Below, piece after piece: positions 27,307 through 34,988 of a DNA stretch of 64,000 bases (the stretch's first letter is position 1; each line of letters starts with the position of its first letter). Location of the stretch: positions 3,367,659-3,431,658 of the forward strand of contig NZ_CP038033.1 in NCBI RefSeq assembly GCF_004421105.1, given 5' to 3'. Both the position numbers and the translations under genes were made by a program. This DNA is from Nitrosococcus wardiae (GTDB taxonomy: Bacteria; Pseudomonadota; Gammaproteobacteria; Nitrosococcales; Nitrosococcaceae). Below the pieces are notes generated by a model that worked only from the letters and a program-made list of their open reading frames with translations, was not told the DNA's origin and did no database searches.

Positions 27307-28131
27307 ATGGCTACTCAAACACTTGTCGGTGCGAATTACCTTTTACGGGGGCTTTCCCTTATCCATTGTCCTGGTTTGCGTCTCTACGCCTATATTCCCC
27401 TGGCCATTAATACGCTTCTTTTTGCTACTCTCATCTGGCTGGGGGCAGCCCAGTTTGGCACTCTTATTGATGCGCTGCTGCCCCAGTGGTTGGATTGGTT
27501 ACGCTGGTTGCTTTGGCCACTGTTCGCCATCACCATGGCCGTTGTGGCCTTTTTTATCTTCTCCATGCTCACCAACCTGATTGCTGCTCCCTTCAACGGA
27601 ATGCTGGCGGAAGCAGTTGAGCGGCAGCTCACCGGTCAGGAGATTTCTCAATCAGGCACCTGGAAAACATTGCTTCAGGAAGCGCTCCCCGCCATTTGGA
27701 TGGAACTGAAAAAGATCGGTTACTTTACCCTGCGGGCCATACCCCTCCTAATCTTATTTTTCATTCCCGGGCTTAACATTGTAGCTCCTTTCCTGTGGTT
27801 CGCTTTCAGCGCTTGGATGCTCACTCTACAATATATGGATTACCCCATGGGGAACCATGGAGTCACTTTCCCTGAACAAAGGCAACAACTGCAACAGCAC
27901 CGCTTATTAGGGCTAGGATTTGGGGGAGCCACCATGCTAGCCAACTCTATTCCTTTGGTAAATTTTCTAGTGATGCCCAGCGCTGTCGCAGGCGCCACTG
28001 CCCTCTGGGTAGCCCAGCTAAAACCCCACAGCCCAGAGCAGGAACGTTCTTCTGCTACCCAAACCGTTTCCGACCAACAAGAAGATGTGACTACTGCCTC
28101 TTCCCATGAAGGCCAGGCAGAAACCCGGTAA
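27307..28131 (+). CDS. cysZ: Sulfate transporter CysZ
   Basis: The 274-residue inner-membrane protein of the EI24/CysZ family imports sulfate for cysteine synthesis. Four to six hydrophobic segments are visible (at about 30-50, 75-100, 145-185 and 215-240), with the family phrase LTNLIAAPFNGMLAEAVE. A polar C-terminal tail of some 35 residues exceeds the core. It lies 23 nt downstream of the sugar kinase, with an AAAAGGAA-type ribosome-binding site, and is probably in the queF-led transcript. Confidence 0.92.
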   Translation: MATQTLVGANYLLRGLSLIHCPGLRLYAYIPLAINTLLFATLIWLGAAQFGTLIDALLPQWLDWLRWLLWPLFAITMAVVAFFIFSMLTNLIAAPFNGMLAEAVERQLTGQEISQSGTWKTLLQEALPAIWMELKKIGYFTLRAIPLLILFFIPGLNIVAPFLWFAFSAWMLTLQYMDYPMGNHGVTFPEQRQQLQQHRLLGLGFGGATMLANSIPLVNFLVMPSAVAGATALWVAQLKPHSPEQERSSATQTVSDQQEDVTTASSHEGQAETR

Positions 28132-28260
28132 ACACAACTAAATCCATGATTTATTGGGATATCTAATTAGTGTATTTATAATGGCGTGATAAATAAATTT
28201 TAAATATAAATATAGGCCATCCATGTTGGACAACGGCTGATAGCGAGTCTGCTAAGGAAA

Positions 28261-29904
28261 ATGCGGTCCTCTCCGATTAAACTGCTACTGATTGAGGACA
28301 ACCCGGGCGATGCCCGGCTTGTGCAACTGGCCCTGCAAGAGGCCAAAGAAACCCAGTTTGAGGCCACCTCAGTAGAACGGCTCAGCCAAGCCCTACCATT
28401 ACTTCATAAGCAGCCATTCGATGCTATTTTATTGGATCTATCCCTCCCCGATGGTCACGGCCTAGACACCCTGAGCCGGGTGAAGGAAGCCGCTCCTCAG
28501 CTCCCCATCGTGGTACTCAGTGGCCTTGCCGATGAAGAACTGGCAATTGAAGCAGTGAAACGGGGGGCTCAAGATTATTTAGTCAAAGGACAAAGTGACG
28601 GCCAACTTGTCGGACGGGCTTTGCGCTATGCCATGGAACGGAAACAAACGGAAACCGCATTGCGCCAAGCCCAGGACGAATTAGAGCAACGTGTCGCCGA
28701 ACGAACAGCTCACTTGAAGGAAGCAAACCGTCAACTTCAACAGGAAATCTTGCAGCGCAAACGCACAGAAGAGTTGCTTCGCAAAGAGCGGGACTTTACT
28801 TCTGCAATCTTGGACACCGCCGATGCTTTGGTGGTTGTCCTGGACCACCAAGGTCAGATTGTCCGCCTCAATCGAGCCTTTCAAAAAATCAGCGGATATT
28901 CGTCCAAAGAAGCTAAGGGGCGGTTCTTTTGGGAATTCACCCCCTCCCCAGACCAGACAAAAAAAGGAGTCGCAAAAAAATTCAAACAATTGCAAGCACG
29001 AAATATTCCCAAAAAATATGAAGACTATTTACAAGCTAAAGCTGGAGAGCGGTATCTCATCGCCTGGTCGAGCGCGGCACTACTCGACTCCAGGGGTGCC
29101 CTGGAATATGTGATCTACACCGGTATCGACATCACGGAGCAAAGACAGGCCGAAGATCTGGCCAAGCAACGTCTATTAGAACTGGCTCATATTTCACGCC
29201 TAAGCACGCTTGGGGAAATGGCTGCTGAAATTGCCCACGAACTCAATCAACCCCTGGGGGCTATCACCACTTACAGCGATATTTGTTTACGCACACTTGA
29301 ACCATACGCCCCAGCGTCTCAAGCTCTGCGGGATATTCTCGAAGAAATTGCCACCCAAGCCGAGCGGGCAGGCAAAATCATTCGCCATCTTCGCAATTTC
29401 GTCCGCAAAAAAGAGCAACAGCGGATACTTGTGGAGATCAATGAACTGGTTCGGGAAGCGGTGAATATCATGCAAGTGGAAGCGCGCTGGCAAAACATCG
29501 CCATTGAATTGGCCTTGCAGACGCCCCTTCCCTCGGTCACAGCCGATAATCTTCTGCTTCAGCAGGTGCTCTTCAATCTGGTGCGCAATGCTTTCGATGC
29601 CATGATCACAGCCCAATGCAAAGAGCGGAAACTCAAAATTCAGACTTTAGTGGTCGGCAAAACAGCGATTGAGGTACTGGTCCAGGATACGGGTCCCGGC
29701 TTATCTGATAACCTCAAGCAGAAAATATTTGAACCTTTCTTTACCACCAAACAAGAGGGCATGGGAATGGGGCTATCCATTTGCCAATCCATTATTGAGG
29801 CCCACAGCGGTCAGCTTTGGGTCACGTCCAACGGCCATAGCGGTACCACATTCCAGTTTAGACTACCGATTACCCCTGCAAAGGATAATCATCATGCTAC
29901 CTGA
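28261..29904 (+). CDS. Hybrid sensor: receiver-PAS-histidine kinase, FixL-like output
   Basis: The 547-residue protein starts with a receiver domain (about 5-120; acidic pair IEDNPGD, phospho-Asp in ILLDLSLPDG, conserved Lys in YLVKGQ), then a coiled coil, a PAS domain (about 180-295), HisKA with His in IAHELNQPLG (near 325) and a HATPase domain (DTGPGL, GMGMGLSI). The kinase core resembles FixL/TodS/DctB-type kinases. No membrane span. It overlaps the downstream FixJ-like regulator gene by 11 nt, so the pair is almost certainly cognate. The receiver at the front suggests it is itself phosphorylated by another kinase. Confidence 0.92.
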   Translation: MRSSPIKLLLIEDNPGDARLVQLALQEAKETQFEATSVERLSQALPLLHKQPFDAILLDLSLPDGHGLDTLSRVKEAAPQLPIVVLSGLADEELAIEAVKRGAQDYLVKGQSDGQLVGRALRYAMERKQTETALRQAQDELEQRVAERTAHLKEANRQLQQEILQRKRTEELLRKERDFTSAILDTADALVVVLDHQGQIVRLNRAFQKISGYSSKEAKGRFFWEFTPSPDQTKKGVAKKFKQLQARNIPKKYEDYLQAKAGERYLIAWSSAALLDSRGALEYVIYTGIDITEQRQAEDLAKQRLLELAHISRLSTLGEMAAEIAHELNQPLGAITTYSDICLRTLEPYAPASQALRDILEEIATQAERAGKIIRHLRNFVRKKEQQRILVEINELVREAVNIMQVEARWQNIAIELALQTPLPSVTADNLLLQQVLFNLVRNAFDAMITAQCKERKLKIQTLVVGKTAIEVLVQDTGPGLSDNLKQKIFEPFFTTKQEGMGMGLSICQSIIEAHSGQLWVTSNGHSGTTFQFRLPITPAKDNHHAT

Positions 29905-30502
29905 AAACACGATATACATCGTGGATGATGATGAGGCAATGCGTAAATCATTAGCTTTACTCTTAAAGGGAGAAGGTTTTAATGTAAAGACCTATGCTTC
30001 TGCTCAGACCTTTCTTGAGAGCGGGGAATTCCCACTCACGGGATGTATTCTACTCGATGTGCGAATGCCAGGCATGGATGGATTCGAGCTGCAAGAGCTG
30101 TTGCCGCAACGGGGAATCCACCTCCCCGTCATTATGATCACCGGCCATGCCGATGTGCCTATGGCCGTTCAAGCAATGAAATCGGGGGCCAAAGATTTCA
30201 TCGAAAAACCTTTCCGCGCCCAAGCTTTATTAGACCGCATCCATAAAGCCTTATCTGAGGGGAGTCACCAGGGGCAGCCCCAAGATGCCCCTAGGGAATT
30301 TCTAGCCCGGCTTGAGTGTTTAACCAAGCGGGAGCGGCAAGTCTTCGAGCTGTTGGCAGAGGGCAAAATGAACAAGCATATTGCCGCCGAACTGCACATT
30401 AGTATCCGAACTGTCGAGGCCCATCGGGCCAAAGTCATGGAGAAGCTTAAGGCGAAATCCCTGGCCGATCTAGTCCGTCTAGCGGTCTTAGAAAGATCCT
30501 AA
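29894..30502 (+). CDS. FixJ-family LuxR-type response regulator
   Basis: The 202-residue regulator has a receiver domain (residues 5-120: VDDDEAM, phospho-Asp in ILLDVRMPGMDG, Thr in MITGHAD, Lys in FIEKPF) and a LuxR/GerE helix-turn-helix (about 135-200: LTKRERQVFELLAEG, then ISIRTVEAHRAKVMEKL). The start is ATG 29894, inside the 3' end of the kinase gene; the open frame extends upstream but only as kinase sequence. A TATCCGTA/TACGGATA dyad upstream of the next gene, rpoS-like, is a possible binding site (inference). Confidence 0.94.
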   Translation: MLPENTIYIVDDDEAMRKSLALLLKGEGFNVKTYASAQTFLESGEFPLTGCILLDVRMPGMDGFELQELLPQRGIHLPVIMITGHADVPMAVQAMKSGAKDFIEKPFRAQALLDRIHKALSEGSHQGQPQDAPREFLARLECLTKRERQVFELLAEGKMNKHIAAELHISIRTVEAHRAKVMEKLKAKSLADLVRLAVLERS

Positions 30503-30590
30503 CTTGCCGTTTGCGCTAAGCGAGCATAAGCAAATAATTATTTTGAAATTAAAAAGTTATATTCAAACGTCCACTCCCTCTTTATCACCT

Positions 30591-30610
30591 TATCCGTAGA
30601 ATTACGGATA
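30591..30610. promoter_or_regulatory. Inverted repeat, possible operator upstream of the rpoS-like gene
   Basis: TATCCGTA (30591-30598) and TACGGATA (30603-30610) are perfect 8-bp arms with GAAT between. The site lies 69 bp upstream of the sigma-factor ATG, where no terminator-like U-tract follows, so an operator is more likely than a terminator. LuxR-type regulators of the FixJ class bind dyads of this size, and one is encoded immediately upstream. Confidence 0.5.
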
Positions 30611-30678
30611 GTCGCTGCTAGGGTTTGCCCTTATAAAATAGCTGCGAAATAGGTCAATAATGAGAGAGAGTAGCAGCG

Positions 30679-31614
30679 ATGGTGAACGAAAAATTTCCCT
30701 CTTCCCAATCGGCAAATCCCCCGGTCACTTTGGTCGATCATGAAGAGATCGAAAATAGCGCCGATCCCACCTTAGAGGCTGGTTTTACTCTAGAGAACCT
30801 TTATATGCGAGATGCCGGCAAAGCCCCCCTGCTAAGCGCCGAAGAAGAAAAACATTATGCGCGATTGGCCCAAAGGGGAGACCGCAAGGCCCGTGACCGC
30901 ATGATTGAAAGCAACTTGCGCATGGTTGTAAAAATGGCCACCCGTCATGTTAGCCGGGGCCTGCCTTTGATGGATTTGATTGAAGAAGGCAATCTTGGGC
31001 TAATTCACGCCGTGGAAAAATTTGATCCCGAGCTTGGCTTTCGGTTTTCCACCTATGCCAGTTGGTGGATAGAACAGGCCATAGAACGGGCCTTGATGAA
31101 TCAAGTACGAACCGTTCGAATTCCCGTTCATGTTTTAAAAACCATCCGCCGCTATCAACGGGAAGCAAAACGGCTGGGGCAAACCCATAACACCGAACCG
31201 CGCTTGGAGGAAATCGCCAAAACACTTAACGAACCCCTGGAGAAAATCCAACGCTATCTGAGTTTCCAGATCCCGGAGACTTCACTCAATGATCCCCTAA
31301 GCGAGAACAATGAAGATTGTCTTGCCGATTTACTCCCGGATGAAAGGAACAACCCGGCCATTCTATGGGAAATTTTCGATAAAAAAGCCACTATTAATCA
31401 TCAGCTATCGCAGCTTACTGAGCGCCAACAGGAGGTCCTTAAACGCCGTTACGGACTCGATGGATATGAAGCAAAGACACTTGAAGAAGTCGGTCAAAGT
31501 ATTGGGATTACTCGCGAGCGGGTACGACAGATTCAGCAAACGGCTATCAAGCGGCTGCGGGCGATGATTGAAAACGAGACTTCAAAAGAAGATAACTGCA
31601 CAGTGGCAATGTGA
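30679..31614 (+). CDS. rpoS: RpoS-like sigma-70 family factor
   Basis: The 311-residue sigma factor has a short region 1.2 (YMRDAGKAPLLSAEEE), region 2 with the core-binding and -10 recognition helices (DLIEEGNLGLIHAVEKFDP, then FSTYASWWIEQAIERAL), region 3 and region 4 with the -35 helix (LEEVGQSIGITRERVRQIQ). Length and lack of a long region 1.1 fit RpoS rather than RpoD. RpoS governs stationary-phase and stress responses. Within a signalling cluster, it is preceded by a dyad and followed directly by a histidine kinase gene. It is not next to nlpD or mutS, so a paralogue of RpoS is possible. Confidence 0.85.
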   Translation: MVNEKFPSSQSANPPVTLVDHEEIENSADPTLEAGFTLENLYMRDAGKAPLLSAEEEKHYARLAQRGDRKARDRMIESNLRMVVKMATRHVSRGLPLMDLIEEGNLGLIHAVEKFDPELGFRFSTYASWWIEQAIERALMNQVRTVRIPVHVLKTIRRYQREAKRLGQTHNTEPRLEEIAKTLNEPLEKIQRYLSFQIPETSLNDPLSENNEDCLADLLPDERNNPAILWEIFDKKATINHQLSQLTERQQEVLKRRYGLDGYEAKTLEEVGQSIGITRERVRQIQQTAIKRLRAMIENETSKEDNCTVAM

Positions 31615-31682
31615 TACTATGGGTTAGCGCCGTATTAGCGCTAATTCATATTTTTACCACGACTTCCAAGACTGATTATAGA

Positions 31683-32807
31683 ATGTCTAACCCTTGTCCC
31701 GATGAAATAATAGCGGAAGTCCAGATCCCTTTTCGTCAGTTACTGGATGCGGCCCCTGATGCCATGGTGATATCCGACCAGTACGGTCGCATTGTCCTCG
31801 TGAATGCCATGGCAGAACACATGCTGGGCTATTCACGAGCTGAACTCATTGGCCAACCCATTGAGATCCTAGTGCCTGAGCAACATCGTGCCGGTCATGG
31901 ACAATACCGCCAGGAATATTACCAACATCCCCGCACTCGCCCCATGGGCGAGGGCCGAGAACTCTATGCAGCACGTAAGGATGGAAGCCTTTTTTGTGCT
32001 GAGATCAGCCTTAGCCCTATGGAAGTTAATGGTAGCCTTTTAATTACCAGTGCCATCCGGGACATTACTGAACGCAAACAGATACAAAAGGCCCTAGAAC
32101 GGCAAACCCAAGAACTCACTCGCTCGAATACCGAGCTCGAACAATTTGCCTATGTGGCGTCCCATGATCTCCAGGAACCCTTGCGGATGGTGAGCAGCTA
32201 TGCCCAGCTGCTGGCACGTCGCTATCGGGGCCAACTGGACTCAGATGCCGATGAGTTTATTGAGTTCATGGTGGATGGAGCTACTCGAATGCAGGCGCTT
32301 ATCAATGATTTGCTGGCCTATTCCCGGGTAGGCACGAAGGGTAAGCCCTTTACTAGGACGGATGGCAACCAGATCATCCAAAAAGTCCTGGAAAGCCTTA
32401 GATTCATCATTGAAGAAACCCATGCCCATCTTGCCGTCGAGCCTTTGCCGGTTTTAATTGCGGATGAGGCCCAGTTAGTACAGCTGTTTCAGAACCTGAT
32501 CAGTAATGCTTTAAAATTTCGGGGGGAAAGGACACCGAAAATTCATATTAGCGCTAAAGAAAAAGGAGACCAGGTTGTTTTTTCTGTGGCCGATAACGGG
32601 ATTGGGATTGAACCCCAATACGCCGAACGGATTTTTTTACTCTTTCAGCGCCTGCATACTAAAAAGGAATATCCCGGCACGGGGATTGGCCTTGCCATTT
32701 GCAAAAAGATTGTGGAACGCCATGGAGGACAAATCTGGCTAGAGTCTAAGCCAGACGAAGGCACCACCTTTTTCTTCACCCTGCCGTTACCAGCAAAAGA
32801 GGAATAG
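31683..32807 (+). CDS. PAS sensor histidine kinase, phytochrome-type core
   Basis: The product is 374 residues from ATG 31683; a GTG at 31611 overlapping the sigma-factor stop would add 24 residues. It contains one PAS domain (about 18-130), HisKA with His in ASHDLQEPLR, and HATPase (NLISNALKF, DNGIGI, GTGIGLAIC). The HisKA subtype is that of phytochrome-like kinases, which pair with single-domain receivers; one follows 9 nt downstream. No chromophore-binding GAF domain is present, so it is not itself a photoreceptor. It closely parallels the kinase at 11.2 kb, including the HYRQ..R-type PAS insert and the GEGRELYA phrase. Confidence 0.9.
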   Translation: MSNPCPDEIIAEVQIPFRQLLDAAPDAMVISDQYGRIVLVNAMAEHMLGYSRAELIGQPIEILVPEQHRAGHGQYRQEYYQHPRTRPMGEGRELYAARKDGSLFCAEISLSPMEVNGSLLITSAIRDITERKQIQKALERQTQELTRSNTELEQFAYVASHDLQEPLRMVSSYAQLLARRYRGQLDSDADEFIEFMVDGATRMQALINDLLAYSRVGTKGKPFTRTDGNQIIQKVLESLRFIIEETHAHLAVEPLPVLIADEAQLVQLFQNLISNALKFRGERTPKIHISAKEKGDQVVFSVADNGIGIEPQYAERIFLLFQRLHTKKEYPGTGIGLAICKKIVERHGGQIWLESKPDEGTTFFFTLPLPAKEE

Positions 32808-32816
32808 CCGCCATCA

Positions 32817-33263
32817 ATGAAAATACCCGCGACCAGACAAGATATCGAAATTCTACTCGTAGAAGATAACCCTGGTGATGTGCGCTTGACCCAGGAAGCC
32901 CTCAAAGAGGCCAAAATGCAGAACCAGCTCCATGTGGTGGAAGATGGGGTTGCGGCAATGGAATTCTTACACCAAGAAGGTCAATATGCCGATGTGCCCC
33001 GCCCGGATCTCATTCTGCTGGATTTGAATCTACCGAAAAAAGACGGTCGCGAAGTCCTCCAAGAAATCAAACAGGACCCTGTCCTTAAACGGATTCCCGT
33101 GGTGGTCCTTACCACTTCCCGAGATGAGGAGGACATTTTAAGAAGCTATGATCTACACGCCAATTGTTATGTCACCAAACCGGTAGAGCTAGACGAGTTT
33201 ATTCAGATTGTGAGAAGCATCGATAACTTCTGGCTCACTATTGTCAGGCTGCCGGGTGAATAA
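32817..33263 (+). CDS. Single-domain response regulator, Rcp1-like
   Basis: The 148-residue stand-alone receiver has the acidic pair in [11 protein letters not shown], phospho-Asp in [13 protein letters not shown], Thr in [11 protein letters not shown] and Lys in YVTKPVEL. These are the marks of the Rcp1/CheY-like receivers that accept phosphate from phytochrome-type kinases. It lies 9 nt after the kinase gene and is its likely partner. With no output domain it must act by binding another protein. An intact version of the stub at 12783-12881. Confidence 0.93.
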   Translation: MKIPATRQDIEILLVEDNPGDVRLTQEALKEAKMQNQLHVVEDGVAAMEFLHQEGQYADVPRPDLILLDLNLPKKDGREVLQEIKQDPVLKRIPVVVLTTSRDEEDILRSYDLHANCYVTKPVELDEFIQIVRSIDNFWLTIVRLPGE

Positions 33264-33389
33264 GTTTTTAGAACGGCCTTGAAGAAGTGCAGGGACGCAC
33301 GACGCCCCCCTAGCGACGATGCGAAACGCAGTGGCGCACGGAGCCGGAGCGCGAGGGCCGCATGACATGCTGTTGTTGCCGTGTTTGGC

Positions 33390-34673
33390 TCAGACAGCCG
33401 AAAGCCCGTAGTCATAACCATCCCCTCTTTGGATGAGTTTGAAATGCTTCCAGTTGGCCGAAATCTTCCCGGCCTTGGCCTTGATATCAAAAGTGCCGTT
33501 AGCCCGGATGCTTGCCAGTATTCCGGTGTGTATACCCTCATACTTGCCTCTTGGTTGCGAGAGCCTTACTAGATCACCCGTTTGAAATCCCTTCACCCGT
33601 TTGCACCTCCCAGCTTTCCCTCGTGGAAAGCCATATTTATCGGTGAGCACAACTTGCCGTGTGCCGCGACCAGTGGCTTTGATATGTAGCGCCCGATGCC
33701 CTTTGGTGATTGTCACTTGCTCACCGCTTTCGCCAACACACGCGGCATCAATCCAATGGTCTTTGGCGTAGCCCTGAGAAATCCTGTTTTTCTTGGTGCG
33801 TCCACCCCTCCAAAAAGAAGTCGGCAGCCCTATTGACTGAATAACACCCCCAATGGCGTAGCGGGTAGCATTGACCGCGGCGGCATCTTTTAAAGGCCGA
33901 TTGGCTTTGGATTGGATCTGAGGATACCCAAACTCGGTGGCCGTTTTACTGTTCTTCTTTTGATTGCACGGAGTACAGGCCAGGGTTAGGTTAGATACCC
34001 GGTGACTGCCACCTCTAGATCTAGGAACGATGTGTTCAACTTCCCGAGGGGCGCTATTCTTGCCACAGTAGGCGCACTTTCTACCCCATTTCTCCAGCAG
34101 ATATTCGCGCACCTCATAGCCTTGCAGTTCCCCTTGTTGATACTCAACGCCGTTAATTTCAGGGTTCTGAATTTTCTGCATATCAAAGCGTACGGTTTCA
34201 ATGTGGCACTCAGAAATGGGCGCTCTATCGAGTAAGCGGTTAAACCATGTCGAAACATTCTCAACCCGGGATCGCAGTGAAGGCGCTAGCCAGCCTTTGG
34301 GGCGGGTTCTATTCAAAAACCGGGGCGCACGGTAGCGGGTCTTTCTGCCTCTGCGGCCTCGGCGCAATAGGCGCCGCTTCTCTAACCTATCGCGTACAGA
34401 CTGCCCTCTGTGCTCCAAATTTGCACCCCATAACACCACGCGCCCCTGTTGAGGGAAATTGCCCACTAATGCCAGTCCTGTGGTTTTGCTGCCTGGGTCA
34501 ACCTTGAATCCAACCGGCTGAGGGCTAGGGTCTACGCGATATTTCAATATGATGGTAAACGGCTGCATTCGATACACGGCAGCCTTCCCCTCCCGCAACA
34601 ACCGCCTAGCTCTTGAGGGTCTGCACGGCATCAGTGGTGTTTTATCAGTGTCTAATATAAAAACGCTATTCAC
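33390..34673 (-). CDS. iscB: IscB RNA-guided endonuclease (OMEGA nuclease), solitary
   Basis: The protein (427 residues from GTG 34673) has the full IscB layout: N-terminal PLMP domain (KTPLMPCRPSRARRLL), RuvC-I (KVDPGSKTTGLA), arginine-rich bridge helix (RRLLRRGRRGRK), RuvC-II (HIETVRFD), an HNH domain (CAYCGKN, VEHIVPRSRGG, TPCNQKK) and RuvC-III (DHWIDAACV). All catalytic residues appear present. IscB cuts double-stranded DNA guided by an omega-RNA and is the ancestor of Cas9. A TTG at 34709 would add 12 residues; GTG fits the family start better. No IS200/IS605 TnpA is nearby, so it is a stand-alone copy. The C-terminal KRVKGFQTGD region follows the RuvC-III end as in other IscBs. Confidence 0.92.
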   Translation of the reverse strand: MNSVFILDTDKTPLMPCRPSRARRLLREGKAAVYRMQPFTIILKYRVDPSPQPVGFKVDPGSKTTGLALVGNFPQQGRVVLWGANLEHRGQSVRDRLEKRRLLRRGRRGRKTRYRAPRFLNRTRPKGWLAPSLRSRVENVSTWFNRLLDRAPISECHIETVRFDMQKIQNPEINGVEYQQGELQGYEVREYLLEKWGRKCAYCGKNSAPREVEHIVPRSRGGSHRVSNLTLACTPCNQKKNSKTATEFGYPQIQSKANRPLKDAAAVNATRYAIGGVIQSIGLPTSFWRGGRTKKNRISQGYAKDHWIDAACVGESGEQVTITKGHRALHIKATGRGTRQVVLTDKYGFPRGKAGRCKRVKGFQTGDLVRLSQPRGKYEGIHTGILASIRANGTFDIKAKAGKISANWKHFKLIQRGDGYDYGLSAV

Positions 34674-34935
34674 TTTCGTGACTCCGAAAAGTAAGGGTTC
34701 TCTCGCCAATGTTTGAAGGGTCGTTCAGTCTCGACATTCGCTCGTGTGTCGCTCCGTAGTTCATTGCCTTTGACCTCGTGCCTGGGGCTGAGAAATGCAC
34801 CCCAAGGTGAGTCGCTTTCGCTTCATCCTCAAACGTAGCCCCAAAGGGCTGAGGCTGGTTGAGCCAACCAACTCATTCGAAAAGTTCAGGACGAACTTAG
34901 AGAATTAGTTAGGCGACGACTCAACGATCGCGCCA
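34674..34935 (-). ncRNA. Putative omega-RNA for IscB
   Basis: The 315-bp gap between iscB and putA holds no ORF of note but several perfect stems on the iscB strand: AAGTTC/GAACTT (34882-34887 with 34893-34898), GGTTG/CAACC (34857-34861 with 34865-34869), AGCCC/GGGCT (34837-34841 with 34846-34850) and a larger CCTGGGG/CCCCAAGG fold near 34781-34806. IscB omega-RNAs lie directly upstream of the gene with the guide at the 5' end; here the guide would lie near 34900-34935 or just beyond. Exact ends need comparison with other copies. Confidence 0.7.
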
Positions 34936-34988
34936 GAACCACCCCGAGAGGAGATTTTTCACTTAAATTCGGCTCAATCAACCCTCTC

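Noticed and set aside
33264-34988. CRISPR array or Cas9 interpretation of the HNH/RuvC gene
   Set aside because: The protein is too short for Cas9, begins with a PLMP domain, and no direct-repeat array is present in the window.
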